A stretch of 64,000 bases of DNA, taken from Paracoccaceae bacterium. GTDB lineage: Bacteria; Pseudomonadota; Alphaproteobacteria; Rhodobacterales; Rhodobacteraceae. The stretch is taken from positions 156,595 to 220,594 of the forward strand of contig WKFK01000010.1 of the NCBI GenBank assembly GCA_014872815.1, written 5' to 3'. A program made the position numbers and the translations under genes. Of this stretch, positions 37,313 to 46,800 are shown in pieces; within the stretch, counting starts at the first letter, position 1, and every line of letters begins with the position of its first letter. The notes under the pieces are model-generated. The model saw nothing but the letters and a program-made list of their open reading frames with translations, was not told where the DNA came from and ran no database searches.

Positions 37313-38092
37313 GGTACCCTCTTTTCCACCGCGCAAGCCGCGCGGATCGCCAGAGGGCAGTCTGCACCTAACAGAAAAGGTGCCTCTGCGCCATTTGGCG
37401 TGAGTTGCGCGGCATCGCTAGATGCCCTCTACGTATCGTTTGGCTGCCCCAAGCCAGAACTCGTCCCCCAGTTGGACTTGCCCCAAATATGATGCAATCG
37501 AGGCAAGGAAGAAACAAAAACCTGCAAAATTTGACGAAAAGCGGTGTGATTGCGGCAGGATTAAGCGTTAAGTTTTGGTTAATGTTTGCAAGGGTATTGT
37601 TTTGATTGTTTCCTAAATGAGGTCTAAATGGGGCGGGCAGTACGGCAGGTCAGTGCTGGGCTGCGCCATAATTGCGCCCTTATTGCTTGGGGTTTCCCTG
37701 GCGGCATGGTTTTGAGGTTTGGTCGTTTCCAGATGTGAACCAATCAATCGGTTTTTGGGGGGCTATGTGCTGTGATCTGCGTGACACAGATCGAAAGGGC
37801 TGATTGTTTTCTGTTTATGGACAAGCTTCGGATTTTTTCGGGATTGGCTCTGTGTGAGGGACGATCCCTGTCGAATCGCTCTATGCCTCAGAGGCAAATT
37901 GTCGCTTTCGGAAGGCGGGGGCCGCGACTTTGATTAGGCGATTCCTTGCCTGATGAATGCGCGGGGCAAATCAGAGAGCAGGGAGGTGTCCATGCGCGAG
38001 CCGTTAGAGTGCGCAATTGTTTGCCCTAGTCAGACAAAAGCGGAGCAGCCACCGTCTGTGAAAGCGTATACCAAGTTTAGCGGGAGGTCCGG
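37313..38092. other. Gene-poor region upstream of the RTX/Hint gene
   Basis: About 780 bases without a convincing gene. It contains AT-rich stretches near 37500-37620 and 37800-37850 that could carry the RTX promoter. A 40-codon frame at 37992-38114 follows GGGAGGTG but runs into the tRNA-Thr gene and is not recognised. A small RNA cannot be excluded by eye. Confidence 0.6.
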
Positions 38093-38167
38093 TGGTGCTG
38101 CTGGGGAGGATTGAACTCCCGACCTCACCCTTACCAAGGGTGCGCTCTACCACTGAGCTACAGCAGC
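38093..38167 (-). tRNA. tRNA-Thr (anticodon GGT)
   Basis: On the minus strand the acceptor stem GCTGCTG pairs with CAGCAGC, with discriminator A and encoded CCA. The D-arm is GTAGCTCAGTGGTAGAGC, the anticodon loop TTGGTAA with GGT in the centre between CACCC and GGGTG, and the T-arm GTCGGGAGTTCAATCCTCCC. All four stems close, so the gene should be functional. Confidence 0.95.
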
Positions 38168-38254
38168 GTTACCGTGGCGCGGTGTTTAGGACCAAACTTC
38201 GACATGTGCAAGCGCAATCTGGACCCTTTTTTGCGCGTCATGTAAAGAAACTGC

Positions 38255-38431
38255 ATGGAACATAAAACGACCCCTATAAATAAAGCCAAAAAAGCTGCTA
38301 CCAGCCGGGAAGATCGGTTAAAGGCGGCCCTAAAAGCCAATATGGGGCGCCGGAAAGCGCAGGCCAAAGCAAGGGCGCAGAGCGACGCGACCGACTCAAA
38401 TGAGGCAGCGAAGAGTAAAGGGCAGGATTAA
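38255..38431 (+). CDS. 58-residue basic hypothetical protein abutting murA
   Basis: ATG at 38255, stop TAA at 38429-38431 immediately followed by the murA ATG at 38432, so the two are almost certainly co-translated. The product is rich in Lys, Arg and Ala (KAKKAAT, RLKAALKANMGRRKAQAKARAQ) and ends in an acidic-polar tail. Part of it could be an amphipathic helix that binds nucleic acid or acidic surfaces; that is inference. Length and codon use fit a real gene, and short basic proteins in front of murA occur in related genomes as far as I recall. Function unknown. The upstream side is the divergent tRNA-Thr. Confidence 0.7.
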   Translation: MEHKTTPINKAKKAATSREDRLKAALKANMGRRKAQAKARAQSDATDSNEAAKSKGQD

Positions 38432-39700
38432 ATGGATTCGATTATTGTGCGCGGCAACGGGTCGCTAAAAGGGCAGATCCCGATTGCGGGGGCCAAAAAC
38501 GCCTGTCTGACGCTGATGCCGGCCACGTTGTTGAGCGAGGAGCCGCTGACGCTGACCAATGCGCCGCGGCTGAGCGACATCAAAACCATGAGCCAGTTGC
38601 TGGGCTCGCTGGGCGCGGAAGTGACCAGCTTGCAAGATGGCAAAGTACTCGCGATGTCGAGCCATGACATCAACAACCACATTGCCGACTATGACATCGT
38701 GCGGAAGATGCGCGCGTCTAATCTGGTGCTGGGGCCGATGCTGGCACGTTTGGGGCATGCGGTTGTGTCGCTGCCCGGAGGCTGTGCGATTGGGGCACGT
38801 CCGATGGATTTGCACATCTTTGGTCTGGAGAAGCTGGGCGCAGAGATTGAACTGAAAGACGGCTATCTGCACGCCAAAGCGCCAAATGGCTTGAAGGGGG
38901 CAGTGATCGAGCTGGCCTTTGCGTCCGTGGGCGCCACTGAGAACATCTTGATGGCGGCGACGCTGGCAAAAGGCACGACGGTGATCAAGAACGCCGCGCG
39001 TGAACCGGAAATTGTGGACCTTGCCACGTGTCTTCGGTCCATGGGCGCACAGATTGACGGCGACGGTACTTCGGAAATTACGGTGCAAGGTGTGGACCGT
39101 CTGCATGGCGCGACTCATCCGGTTGTCACCGACCGGATTGAGCTGGGCACCTTTATGCTGGCACCCGCCTTCTGTGGCGGCGAAGTGGAGCTGCTGGGCG
39201 GGCGTCTGGATCTGGTCGAGAGCTTTGTGGCCAAACTTCACGAGGCGGGCATTGACGTGGAAGAGACCGAAAAGGGTCTGAAAGTGGCGCGCAAGAATGG
39301 CCGGGTGAAAGCGGTGGATGTGACCACCGAGCCGTTCCCGGGCTTCCCAACCGATCTTCAAGCGCAGTTCATGGCAATGATGTGTACGGCCGAGGGCACC
39401 TCGGTGCTGGAAGAGAAGATTTTTGAGAACCGCTTTATGCACGCGCCGGAACTCATTCGCATGGGCGCGAATATTGAGGTGCACGGCGGCACCGCAACGG
39501 TGCATGGTGTGGAAAAGCTCAAAGGCGCGCGCGTCATGGCGACCGACCTGCGTGCCTCTGTGTCGTTGATTCTGGCCGGATTGGCGGCGGAAGGTGAGAC
39601 CATCGTGAGCCGTGTCTATCACCTGGACCGTGGGTACGAGCGGATTGAAGAGAAGCTGGGCGGTGTGGGTGCCCATATTGAAAGGGTACAGGACCAGTGA
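38432..39700 (+). CDS. murA: UDP-N-acetylglucosamine 1-carboxyvinyltransferase
   Basis: 422 residues, the family length. MurA adds enolpyruvate from phosphoenolpyruvate to UDP-GlcNAc, the first committed step of peptidoglycan synthesis, in the cytoplasm. The catalytic cysteine is Cys118 in [14 protein letters not shown], so fosfomycin-type inhibitors should act on it. Lys22-side motif IAGAKNACL is at the N-terminus and the C-terminus ends with [17 protein letters not shown] and YHLDRGYE. It is part of a long plus-strand housekeeping run; the DUF2948 gene overlaps its stop codon. Confidence 0.97.
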   Translation: MDSIIVRGNGSLKGQIPIAGAKNACLTLMPATLLSEEPLTLTNAPRLSDIKTMSQLLGSLGAEVTSLQDGKVLAMSSHDINNHIADYDIVRKMRASNLVLGPMLARLGHAVVSLPGGCAIGARPMDLHIFGLEKLGAEIELKDGYLHAKAPNGLKGAVIELAFASVGATENILMAATLAKGTTVIKNAAREPEIVDLATCLRSMGAQIDGDGTSEITVQGVDRLHGATHPVVTDRIELGTFMLAPAFCGGEVELLGGRLDLVESFVAKLHEAGIDVEETEKGLKVARKNGRVKAVDVTTEPFPGFPTDLQAQFMAMMCTAEGTSVLEEKIFENRFMHAPELIRMGANIEVHGGTATVHGVEKLKGARVMATDLRASVSLILAGLAAEGETIVSRVYHLDRGYERIEEKLGGVGAHIERVQDQ

Positions 39701-40179
39701 CGCAGCAGGATGCACGGTTTGAAGATGGTGGCGATCGCCCGCTAAATCTCGGCGCCTTGGATACCGAGGATTTGCAGGTGGTGTCGACGCTGGCGCAGGA
39801 TGCAATTTTCCCCGCGTCCGAGATGCAGTGGCTTGCCAAAGAGCGCCGCTTTGCCGTGTTGCTGAACCGTTTCCGCTGGGAAGACAAAACCGCTGCCGAG
39901 CGCCGCAAACGGTCGGTGGAGCGGGTGCAGAGCCTGCTGGCGGTGGACAATGTGGTTGCGGTGGCCTCTCAAGGCGTGGAACGGGGCGACGCGGACACCA
40001 TTCTGTCCGTGTTGTCTGTGTCCTTTGAGCCGGGTGAAGATGCTGACGGCGCGGTGATCCTGACCTTGGCAGGCGATGGCGCGATCCGTTTGAAAGTTGA
40101 GGCGCTGGAAGTGACGTTGAAAGATGTGACGCGGCCTTACAAAGCGCCCTCCAAGACTGCACCAAGCCATCCAGAATGA
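39697..40179 (+). CDS. DUF2948 family protein
   Basis: 160 residues starting at GTG that overlaps the murA stop by four bases (GTGA). The pattern [30 protein letters not shown] and [13 protein letters not shown] is that of DUF2948, a small alphaproteobacterial family found next to murA and hisD. Function is unknown. Conservation of the pairing suggests a link with murA expression or cell-wall supply, which is an inference. It is followed by an ATGA overlap with the acetyltransferase gene. Confidence 0.9.
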   Translation: MTQQDARFEDGGDRPLNLGALDTEDLQVVSTLAQDAIFPASEMQWLAKERRFAVLLNRFRWEDKTAAERRKRSVERVQSLLAVDNVVAVASQGVERGDADTILSVLSVSFEPGEDADGAVILTLAGDGAIRLKVEALEVTLKDVTRPYKAPSKTAPSHPE

Positions 40180-40667
40180 TCCGGGTTCTGACGGCGGATG
40201 ATCTCGGCGTGTATCGCGGCCTTTGGCTGCACGGGTTGAGCGCCGACCCTTCGGCGTTTTTGTTGACCGCAGCGGAAGCGGTTGCCACACCGGACAGTGC
40301 CTTGGTGGCGAAGCTGTCGGCGGCTGAGGTGATTGGTGCCTTTGAAGACGGCACATTGGTGGGTTTTGTCGCGCTGCGGCGCGGCGGGCCAGAGCGTATG
40401 CGTCACATGGCAGACCTTGGTCCGCTATATGTCCATCCGTCTGCGCGGCGACGTGGGGTGGCGCGGGCGCTGATGGATGCGGCTGTGGACGCGGCGTTGC
40501 ACATGGGCGTGTTGCAGCTGGAGCTTTGCGTCGACAATCAGAACGAGGGCGCGCAGGCGCTGTATCAGGCGTGTGGCTTTCAAAAAATTGGCCTGCGTCC
40601 ACGCTCCGTGATTGTCGATGGGCAGCCCCGCGACGATGTTCTGATGCTGAGACAGCTTGACGCTTGA
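40176..40667 (+). CDS. GNAT-family N-acetyltransferase
   Basis: 163 residues, ATGA overlap with DUF2948. The acetyl-CoA-binding motif A of GNAT proteins is clear: LYVHPSARRRGVARALMDAAV (about residues 86-106), followed by LELCVDNQNEGAQALYQACGFQKIG. Substrate unknown; its place inside the murA-hisD run is probably incidental because not all relatives have it there. The hisD start is 50 bases downstream. Confidence 0.9.
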   Translation: MIRVLTADDLGVYRGLWLHGLSADPSAFLLTAAEAVATPDSALVAKLSAAEVIGAFEDGTLVGFVALRRGGPERMRHMADLGPLYVHPSARRRGVARALMDAAVDAALHMGVLQLELCVDNQNEGAQALYQACGFQKIGLRPRSVIVDGQPRDDVLMLRQLDA

Positions 40668-40717
40668 GCCTGCTAGGGGTGCGGTCTAAGAAGGCGTGAC
40701 CTTTACGGAGAGACCAA

Positions 40718-42019
40718 ATGCCCGTTTTTCTTGATGCGCAAGCTGCTGATTTTGAAGCCGCCTTCACCGCCCTTCTGGGCGCGAAACGTGAAGACAGCCC
40801 GGATGTGGACGCCGTTGTGGCCGACATCATTGCAGACGTGCGCCATCGCGGGGACGCGGCGGTTATTGAGCTGACGGCAAAGTTTGACCGTCTGGAGCTG
40901 ACACCGGAGACGCTGCGGTTCTCGGAAGAAGAGATCGACAGCTATTGCGCGCGGGTCACGGACGAAGACCGTGCGGCGCTGGAGCTGGCGGCGGAGCGCG
41001 TGAAGGCTTATCACGCGCGCCAGATGCCAAAGGATGAGAGCTGGACCGATGAGAGCGGCGCCACGCTGGGCTGGCGTTGGACGCCGGTCTCTGCAGCGGG
41101 GCTCTATGTGCCGGGTGGGTTGGCGAGCTACCCATCGTCGGTGTTGATGAATGCGATCCCGGCAAAAGTTGCGGGCGTGGAGCGCTTGGCGATTGTGGTG
41201 CCGACACCGGACGGCGTGGCCAACCCGCTGGTGTTGCTGGCGGCGCGGCTGTCGGGCGTGGACGAGGTCTATCGCATTGGTGGCGCGCAAGCGGTGGCAG
41301 CACTTGCTTATGGCACCGATACCATTGCACCGGTGGATAAGATCACCGGGCCAGGCAATGCCTTTGTCGCCGCGGCCAAGCGCCGGGTGTTTGGTAAGGT
41401 GGGCATCGACATGATTGCTGGGCCGAGTGAGATTTTGGTGATTGCCGACAAGGACAACAATCCGGATTGGATTGCGCTGGACCTGCTGAGTCAGGCGGAG
41501 CACGATGAAAGCGCGCAGTCGATCCTGATCACGGATGACGCCGACTTTGGGCAAGCGGTTGCTGAAGCGGTGGACAAGCGTTTAGAAACGCTGGAGCGGC
41601 GGGAGATTGCCGGGGCCAGTTGGCGGGACTTTGGCGCGGTGATCACCGTGGGCGATCTGGATCAGGCTGCGGCGCTGTCCAACCGGATTGCGCCGGAGCA
41701 CTTGGAATTGTGTGTGGCGGACCCGGACTCGCTGTCTGAAAAGATTACCCACGCGGGGGCAATTTTCCTTGGGCAATACACACCGGAAGCTATTGGCGAT
41801 TATGTGGGCGGGCCAAACCACGTGCTGCCCACCGCCCGTTCCGCCCGGTTCAGCTCCGGTCTGTCGGTGATGGATTTCATCAAGCGCACCACACTGTCGA
41901 AGATGACACCGGAAGCGTTGAAAGCGATTGGTCCGGCGGCGGAGACTTTGGCGATTTCTGAGAGCCTTGAGGCGCATGGCCTGAGCGTACGCGCGCGTCT
42001 GGATGCGTTGAATAAGTAA
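40718..42019 (+). CDS. hisD: Histidinol dehydrogenase
   Basis: 433 residues. HisD carries out the last two steps of histidine synthesis, oxidising histidinol to histidine with two NAD. The family motifs are in order: LYVPGGLASYPSSVLMNAIPA, GGAQAVAALAYGT, KITGPGNAFVAAAKR, DMIAGPSEILVIAD, LLSQAEHDESAQ and GPNHVLPTARSARFSSGLSV. Zinc-binding His and catalytic His residues in AEHDESAQ and the later NRIAPEHLEL are present. It is solitary with respect to other his genes here, as usual for alphaproteobacteria. A cluster of three hairpins follows the stop. Confidence 0.97.
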   Translation: MPVFLDAQAADFEAAFTALLGAKREDSPDVDAVVADIIADVRHRGDAAVIELTAKFDRLELTPETLRFSEEEIDSYCARVTDEDRAALELAAERVKAYHARQMPKDESWTDESGATLGWRWTPVSAAGLYVPGGLASYPSSVLMNAIPAKVAGVERLAIVVPTPDGVANPLVLLAARLSGVDEVYRIGGAQAVAALAYGTDTIAPVDKITGPGNAFVAAAKRRVFGKVGIDMIAGPSEILVIADKDNNPDWIALDLLSQAEHDESAQSILITDDADFGQAVAEAVDKRLETLERREIAGASWRDFGAVITVGDLDQAAALSNRIAPEHLELCVADPDSLSEKITHAGAIFLGQYTPEAIGDYVGGPNHVLPTARSARFSSGLSVMDFIKRTTLSKMTPEALKAIGPAAETLAISESLEAHGLSVRARLDALNK

Positions 42020-42069
42020 GGGGCTTTGCCCCGTCACAGCAGGCTGTGACTCCCCAGGATATTTGGGGA
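42020..42069. repeat. Three adjacent hairpins after hisD
   Basis: GGGGC-TTT-GCCCC (42020-42032), GTCACAGC-AG-GCTGTGAC (42033-42050) and TCCCCA-N7-TGGGGA (42051-42069) follow one another without gaps, directly after the hisD stop. The CCCCAGGATATTTGGGG part looks like intergenic elements common in this bacterial family. It may act as a 3'-end processing or termination block between the convergent hisD and SDR genes. Confidence 0.7.
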
Positions 42070-42089
42070 ATGAGAATGCGCCACAGGCT

Positions 42090-42860
42090 TTAGTAGTGGC
42101 TGGTGTAGCCGCCATCCACGGCCCAGACTTGCCCTGTCACATAGCTGGCAGCGGGGCTGGCGAGGAAGAGGATGGCGGGAGCGAGCTCTTCGGGATTGCC
42201 CCAGCGTTTGAGGGCCGTGGCGTTTTGCAATTTCTCGGTAAGCCGCGGGTCTTTTGCCGCGGCGGCGTTGGGCGCGGTTTTGAAAAAGCCGGGCGCCACC
42301 GCGTTGACGTTGATGCCATCGGTGCCAAGCTCGGCGGCCATGGCTTTGGTCATACCGTTGATACCAGCCTTTGCGGAGGTGTAGGCCGCGTCACCTGATT
42401 GCGCGATTAATCCTGCGATGGACGAGATGTTCACAATCCGGCCATAGCCTTTGGGGCGCATTTGATCGGCCGCACGTTGGGAGAGGCGAAACGGCGAGAT
42501 CAGGTCGACGTTTAGAAGTGTTTGCAGGTCGTCGCGTATGAACTCCCGTAGCGTGCGGCGGTCACGTTGGCCGACGTTGTTGACCAAAATGGAGAGCCCG
42601 CCGGCCGCGGCGAGGGTTTCAAAGGCCTGTTGAGTTTCGATTTCGTTCGCAACATCAAAAGGCAGGGCGGTAGCGCGGAGACCTGACGCGCACAACTCCT
42701 CCGTGACGGCTTCACAGCGCGCGGCATTGCGCCCGTTGATCCAAACATGCGCGCCTGCTTGCGCGAGCAGTTCCGCCGCCGCTTTGCCAAGCCCATCGGT
42801 GCTGCCGGTGATCAGGGCGTTTTGGCCGGATAGGTCAAAGGCAGGCAGGGGCTGTGACAT
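42090..42860 (-). CDS. Classical SDR, gluconate 5-dehydrogenase-like
   Basis: 256 residues. Cofactor loop TGSTDGLGK is near residue 18, the NNVG and SSIAG motifs are normal and the catalytic pair YTSAK is present. The whole resembles IdnO/gluconate 5-dehydrogenase-like SDRs, which interconvert gluconate and 5-ketogluconate, but substrate cannot be assigned firmly. It is the only minus-strand gene within the murA-yacG housekeeping run, so it seems to be a later insertion. Confidence 0.87.
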   Translation of the reverse strand: MSQPLPAFDLSGQNALITGSTDGLGKAAAELLAQAGAHVWINGRNAARCEAVTEELCASGLRATALPFDVANEIETQQAFETLAAAGGLSILVNNVGQRDRRTLREFIRDDLQTLLNVDLISPFRLSQRAADQMRPKGYGRIVNISSIAGLIAQSGDAAYTSAKAGINGMTKAMAAELGTDGINVNAVAPGFFKTAPNAAAAKDPRLTEKLQNATALKRWGNPEELAPAILFLASPAASYVTGQVWAVDGGYTSHY

Positions 42861-42999
42861 CGTGAGTCCTCGCGTGTAGATGCGTGCTGGATCGCGCAGT
42901 CAGGGGCAGGCTGTCAATGGCTGCGACAGATGCAACCAATGGACAAAGCGGGGCGGGGTGCGCTACTCATGCTGCATCGCAAAAACGCACGAGCTTCCC

Positions 43000-43479
43000 A
43001 TGTCCCGGATCAGCCATATCCAAATCGATGACCGTAACCTGCCGCCTCCCACACCGGAGATTGACCAGGAACGGAAGGTGGCGATTTTTGATCTGCTGGA
43101 GGAAAACAGTTTCTCGCTGCCAAAGCGGGATGATCGTATGGTCCCAGACGGTCCCTTTTCTGTGGATCTGTCGATCCGTGAAAAACGTCTGGTGTTTGAT
43201 GTGACCTCCGAAGGTGGAGACAAGGCGGCGGAGTTTCATCTGAGCCTGTCTCCGTTCCGCCAGGTGGTGAAAGACTATTGGGCGATCTGCGAAAGCTATT
43301 TTGATGCGGTGAAGACCCTGCCGCCCAGTCAGATCGAGACCATAGACATGGCCCGCCGTGGTATTCACAACGAAGGCGCGCGTGTGTTGCAGGAGCGTCT
43401 CGAGGGCAAGGCGGAGATTGATACCGATACGGCTCGCCGCCTGTTCACCTTAATCTGCGTTTTGCATTTCGGAGGCTGA
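43000..43479 (+). CDS. UPF0262 family protein
   Basis: 159 residues from the ATG at 43000, giving the usual family start (MSRISHIQIDDRNLPPPTPE). Longer in-frame starts such as 42880 overlap the SDR promoter side and are rejected. The motifs DLLEENSF, PFSVDLSIREKRLVFDV, LSPFRQVVKDYWAICESYFDAV and IDMARRGIHNEGA define the family. Function is unknown. It regularly sits between hisD and a small phosphatase-like gene in Rhodobacterales, as here; the next start codon is 5 bases downstream. Confidence 0.92.
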   Translation: MSRISHIQIDDRNLPPPTPEIDQERKVAIFDLLEENSFSLPKRDDRMVPDGPFSVDLSIREKRLVFDVTSEGGDKAAEFHLSLSPFRQVVKDYWAICESYFDAVKTLPPSQIETIDMARRGIHNEGARVLQERLEGKAEIDTDTARRLFTLICVLHFGG

Positions 43480-43484
43480 CGCGG

Positions 43485-43949
43485 GTGTTGGACGCGGATC
43501 AAAAACACCCTTTGCCGCAATCGGTGTTGTTCTGTTGTGATCAGAATGCGGTGCGTTCGCCGATGGCAGAAGGCATCATGAAGAAGTTCTATGGTCAGGA
43601 CGTCTACGTGCAGTCCGCAGGTATTCGCAGTGATCTCGAGATTGACGGTTTTGCTATCGCGGTGTGCTCGGAAATTGGCGTGGAACTGGACCGGCATCGC
43701 GCCCGCAGTTTTGAAGAGATGGAAAAGCTAGGTGACGAATTGTCGAGCTTTGACATGGTGGTTGCGCTGACTCCTGCCAGTCGGAGCAAGGCTGAGGAGT
43801 TGACGCGATTTCATCACCTTGAGCTGGAGTATTGGCCGGTCTCTGACCCCAGTGGTGCGCTTGCCGGGGATGGGCGGGACGCCAAGTTGGCGGCCTATGG
43901 CGCTGCGCGTGATGAGATTGTGGCCTACCTGCGAGAACGGTGGGGGTAG
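43485..43949 (+). CDS. Low-molecular-weight phosphotyrosine phosphatase/arsenate reductase-like protein
   Basis: 154 residues from a GTG with GGAGG 15 bases upstream, close to the UPF0262 stop. The P-loop is CDQNAVR (Cys18, Arg24, the C-x5-R motif), followed by SPMAEGIMKK, and an Asp in WPVSDPSG can serve as general acid. It should hydrolyse phosphotyrosine-like esters or act as arsenate reductase. The physiological target is unknown. It is part of the conserved run and translationally close to UPF0262. Confidence 0.88.
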   Translation: MLDADQKHPLPQSVLFCCDQNAVRSPMAEGIMKKFYGQDVYVQSAGIRSDLEIDGFAIAVCSEIGVELDRHRARSFEEMEKLGDELSSFDMVVALTPASRSKAEELTRFHHLELEYWPVSDPSGALAGDGRDAKLAAYGAARDEIVAYLRERWG

Positions 43950-44039
43950 GCCGTTTTCTGAGCGTTTTTTCCGGGCCGATAACCTTTTGTTTGCCATGTT
44001 TTGAGAGGCTTGCCCCGGACCGCAAGCAAGGATGGCAGA

Positions 44040-45806
44040 ATGCCTCAAGCCTCAAAACAAACACATTCGAAAACGACACACGCCATAGTTTCTAAGGAGA
44101 AACAGAGGAGGTGGGGTGAGGCAGGCGGAAATGTCCTCGCCGAATCTCTGCCATTTGAAATAAAGGCAGATGGCGCGCCCTATCGTGTCGGATTGCGTGA
44201 AACGAAAGGGGGCCAGAAGTCGCCAGTTGGCGCCAGCGATTTGCGCTCTTATGCCCTTCAATTGATGGCAAAAGTTGATGTTGATCCGCTGGCCCTGCCG
44301 CGCTCCTTGTTGGCCAGGAAACAGTGGCAATCCGCCTTGCCGCTTTTTGCTGCACATTTGAAGATAGAACCGGATCACGCGGAAGCACTCAATGGCCTTG
44401 GGCGATGTTTGATTGGGGTTGGGGATATCGCCAGCGGTGTGGCAACCTTGGCTGAGGCAGTGAAACTGGCGCCTGAAAACGTCTCCTATGTCGCGGATCT
44501 GGGCGAGGCTTTTGAAGCGTCCGGGCAGCACGTTCCGGCACTGGAATGTTTTGATATTGCACAAAAATTGGCACCAGCGGAGCCAACCTACGTGCTCTGC
44601 TCTGCGCGCGTTTTGTATGTTTTGGGGCAATTGGAGTTGGGGGGGCAGTTGCTAGAAGTGAGCGCAGAAGCCTGGCCGGAAAACGCAGATGTGGCCGGAT
44701 GTTATGCTGCCTTTTTGGAGGCTGTGGGACGGCCAAAAGAGGCCCTTGTGCAGTGGACGAAAGCGCTGGAGTTATCTCCGGAAAACAGTGCGACCTACGC
44801 CAATTTTGTGGCCTTTCGACGTCCGTCCGAAATGGATGATTTTGAAAAGCGCCTTGATGCGCGTTTGAAGCAAAAGAACAGCAAGACCGATGAAATGCGG
44901 TTTCGTTTTGCCAAAGTGGCGGTTTTGGAAGAGCGCGGGGAATATGAAGGGGCCTACCGGAGTTTGCAGATCGCCAATCGGAGGTTCTTTGAAACGTCCG
45001 GATTTGATATCACGCAGGAAGAGCGTCTGTTTGAAGGCCTGAAACAGCAATTCTCTCAACAGTCTGATGTGACACCAATTGCAAAGGCGCGGTCGGCCAC
45101 CCCGATATTCATTCTTGGGCTTCCCAGATCGGGGTCTTCGTTGACGGAGACAATCTTGGGCTGTCATTCTGAGGTGAGTCAGGGCGGCGAATTGGATTAT
45201 TTGGCGCCTTTGGTGAAGCAGATGGGCCTATTGCAAGCTCCGTTGACTGCGAAACAGGCTGATGCGCTGGGAGACGCCTATATGTCGCGTCTGACCCAAA
45301 GTGGCGGGGCTCATTATGTGACCGACAAGATGCCCCTGAATTTCCGCCTGATCGGGCACATTGTGACGGCCTTGCCCCAGGCACGAATCGTTCATGTGTA
45401 CCGTGATCCCAAAGCTTGCTGCTGGTCCAATTTTCGGCACTTCTTTGCTGGTGACGGATTGGGTTTTACTGCTGATGCCGAAAGTCTGATCCGCTACTTT
45501 GAGATGTATCAGGATTTGATGGCCTTTTGGCATGAGCGATTCCCCGGCCGTATCATAGATGTCGACTATGAGGCGCTGGTGCAGGATCCGGACACGCAAA
45601 TTCCCACTCTTATTCAGGCGCTTGGCCTTGAGTGGCAGGACGCCTGCCTGTCGCCGCAAGATAGTGACAATGTGATGCGCACCGCGTCGCAGGATCAGGT
45701 ACGTAAGAAGATTTACAAGGGCAGTGTCGATGGTTGGCGCAGGTATGAAGCCCAGGCAGGGGACTGGCTCAGCCGTCTGCCAGATCACCGGTCAACTGGT
45801 GGCTAA
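44040..45806 (+). CDS. TPR-repeat sulfotransferase
   Basis: 588 residues from the ATG at 44040, preceded by AAGGA. Residues about 80-260 are tetratricopeptide repeats (ALFAAHLKIEPDHAEALNGLGRCL, AVKLAPENVSYVADLGEAF). Residues about 355-585 are a sulfotransferase domain with the PAPS 5'-phosphosulfate loop LGLPRSGSS (359-367) and the 3'-phosphate segment VHVYRDPKACCWS. It would transfer sulfate from PAPS to a carbohydrate or protein acceptor, as in other TPR-sulfotransferases of bacteria. PAPS could come from the sulfurylase/kinase fusion at 20166. It interrupts the usual phosphatase-infA neighbourhood and looks like an insertion. Confidence 0.88.
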   Translation: MPQASKQTHSKTTHAIVSKEKQRRWGEAGGNVLAESLPFEIKADGAPYRVGLRETKGGQKSPVGASDLRSYALQLMAKVDVDPLALPRSLLARKQWQSALPLFAAHLKIEPDHAEALNGLGRCLIGVGDIASGVATLAEAVKLAPENVSYVADLGEAFEASGQHVPALECFDIAQKLAPAEPTYVLCSARVLYVLGQLELGGQLLEVSAEAWPENADVAGCYAAFLEAVGRPKEALVQWTKALELSPENSATYANFVAFRRPSEMDDFEKRLDARLKQKNSKTDEMRFRFAKVAVLEERGEYEGAYRSLQIANRRFFETSGFDITQEERLFEGLKQQFSQQSDVTPIAKARSATPIFILGLPRSGSSLTETILGCHSEVSQGGELDYLAPLVKQMGLLQAPLTAKQADALGDAYMSRLTQSGGAHYVTDKMPLNFRLIGHIVTALPQARIVHVYRDPKACCWSNFRHFFAGDGLGFTADAESLIRYFEMYQDLMAFWHERFPGRIIDVDYEALVQDPDTQIPTLIQALGLEWQDACLSPQDSDNVMRTASQDQVRKKIYKGSVDGWRRYEAQAGDWLSRLPDHRSTGG

Positions 45807-45936
45807 TGGGAGGAAATGTCGAGCTATCTTCGGATAATTCGGCTTCTTTTGGTTTTGACCCTTGAAAAAAAGGGAAAAAGCCCTCATTTAGGCGCACGTC
45901 TGCAAAATGCTGCAGGTGCTAATCAAAGGAGAGACC

Positions 45937-46155
45937 ATGGCGAAGGAAGAACTGCTCGAATTTCCCGGTGTCGTGAAGGAACTCCTGCCGAATGCGACGT
46001 TTCGGGTCGAGCTGGAAAACGGCCATGAGATCATCGCACATACGGCAGGCAAGATGCGCAAAAACCGCATTCGTGTTCTGGCTGGCGACAAGGTTCAAGT
46101 CGAGATGACCCCTTACGATCTGACCAAAGGTCGGATCAACTACCGCTTCAAGTAA
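45937..46155 (+). CDS. infA: Translation initiation factor IF-1
   Basis: 72 residues, exactly the family size, from the ATG at 45937 with AAAGGAGAG before it. The S1-like OB-fold reads [59 protein letters not shown] with all family positions. IF-1 binds the ribosomal A site during initiation. It is essential and normally highly expressed. The gap of 130 bases upstream probably holds its promoter; a terminator follows. Confidence 0.98.
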   Translation: MAKEELLEFPGVVKELLPNATFRVELENGHEIIAHTAGKMRKNRIRVLAGDKVQVEMTPYDLTKGRINYRFK

Positions 46156-46177
46156 GCGTTTGATACTAAGCCAATGT

Positions 46178-46202
46178 GCGGCCCCGAAACGGGCCGCCTT
46201 TT
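46178..46202 (+). terminator. Terminator after infA
   Basis: GCGGCCC, loop CGAAAC, GGGCCGC, then CTTTT. It lies 22 bases after the infA stop and 20 bases before the maf start, so some readthrough into maf is likely. Confidence 0.8.
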
Positions 46203-46221
46203 CGCATTTAAGAGGTCCGGG

Positions 46222-46800
46222 ATGCGGTTGATACTTGGCTCGGGCAGTCCGCGCCGCAAAGAATTGTTGGCTCAGATCGGGGTGGTCGCAGATACCATTT
46301 GCCCCCCTGATATCAACGAAGACCCCCATAAAAACGAGTTGCCGCGCCCCTATTGTGTGCGGATTGCGCGGGAAAAGGCGCTGGCGGTGCAGGCGGCGCC
46401 TGACGATGTCGTGCTGTGCGCGGATACCACCGTGGCGCTGGGCCGCCGCATCATGGGCAAGCCGCAGGACGCCGCCGAGGCTGCGGAGTTTTTGATGGCG
46501 CTCTCTGGCCGGCGTCACCGGGTGATCACCGCAGTCGCAGTGCGCAAGGGCGACCAATTGTTTGAGCGCGATGTGGTCAGCGCGGTGAAGATGAAGCGGC
46601 TGTCAAACGAAGAGCTCAACGCATACCTCGCCACCAATGATTGGCAGGGCAAGGCCGGCGGCTATGCCATTCAAGGGCCCGCTGGGGCCTTCATTCCGTG
46701 GATTTCCGGTTCGTTTACCGGCATTGTTGGTCTGCCCGTGGCCGAAACCGCTGGCTTGCTGCACGCCGCCGGCTACCCGCTTTACAAGGAGCGCACATGA
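46222..46800 (+). CDS. maf: Maf family nucleoside triphosphate pyrophosphatase
   Basis: 192 residues from the ATG at 46222, preceded by AGAGG; an in-frame ATG at 46174 lies within the infA terminator and is rejected. The Maf signature [12 protein letters not shown] is at the N-terminus, then [16 protein letters not shown] and [16 protein letters not shown]. Maf proteins cleave non-canonical or modified nucleoside triphosphates to monophosphates and are linked to septum control. It overlaps the RNase gene by four bases (ATGA). Confidence 0.95.
   Translation: MRLILGSGSPRRKELLAQIGVVADTICPPDINEDPHKNELPRPYCVRIAREKALAVQAAPDDVVLCADTTVALGRRIMGKPQDAAEAAEFLMALSGRRHRVITAVAVRKGDQLFERDVVSAVKMKRLSNEELNAYLATNDWQGKAGGYAIQGPAGAFIPWISGSFTGIVGLPVAETAGLLHAAGYPLYKERT

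Noticed and set aside
37992..38114. 40-codon frame after a good GGGAGGTG ribosome-binding site
   Set aside because: It ends inside the tRNA-Thr gene and the peptide has no recognisable features.
38465..40354. Long minus-strand frame opposite murA and DUF2948
   Set aside because: The plus strand carries clear, overlapping family members; the antisense product has no recognisable motif and is rich in Arg and His as typical for shadows.
42880..42999. Forty-codon N-terminal extension of the UPF0262 protein
   Set aside because: The ATG at 43000 gives the usual family N-terminus and length; the extension overlaps the promoter side of the divergent SDR gene.
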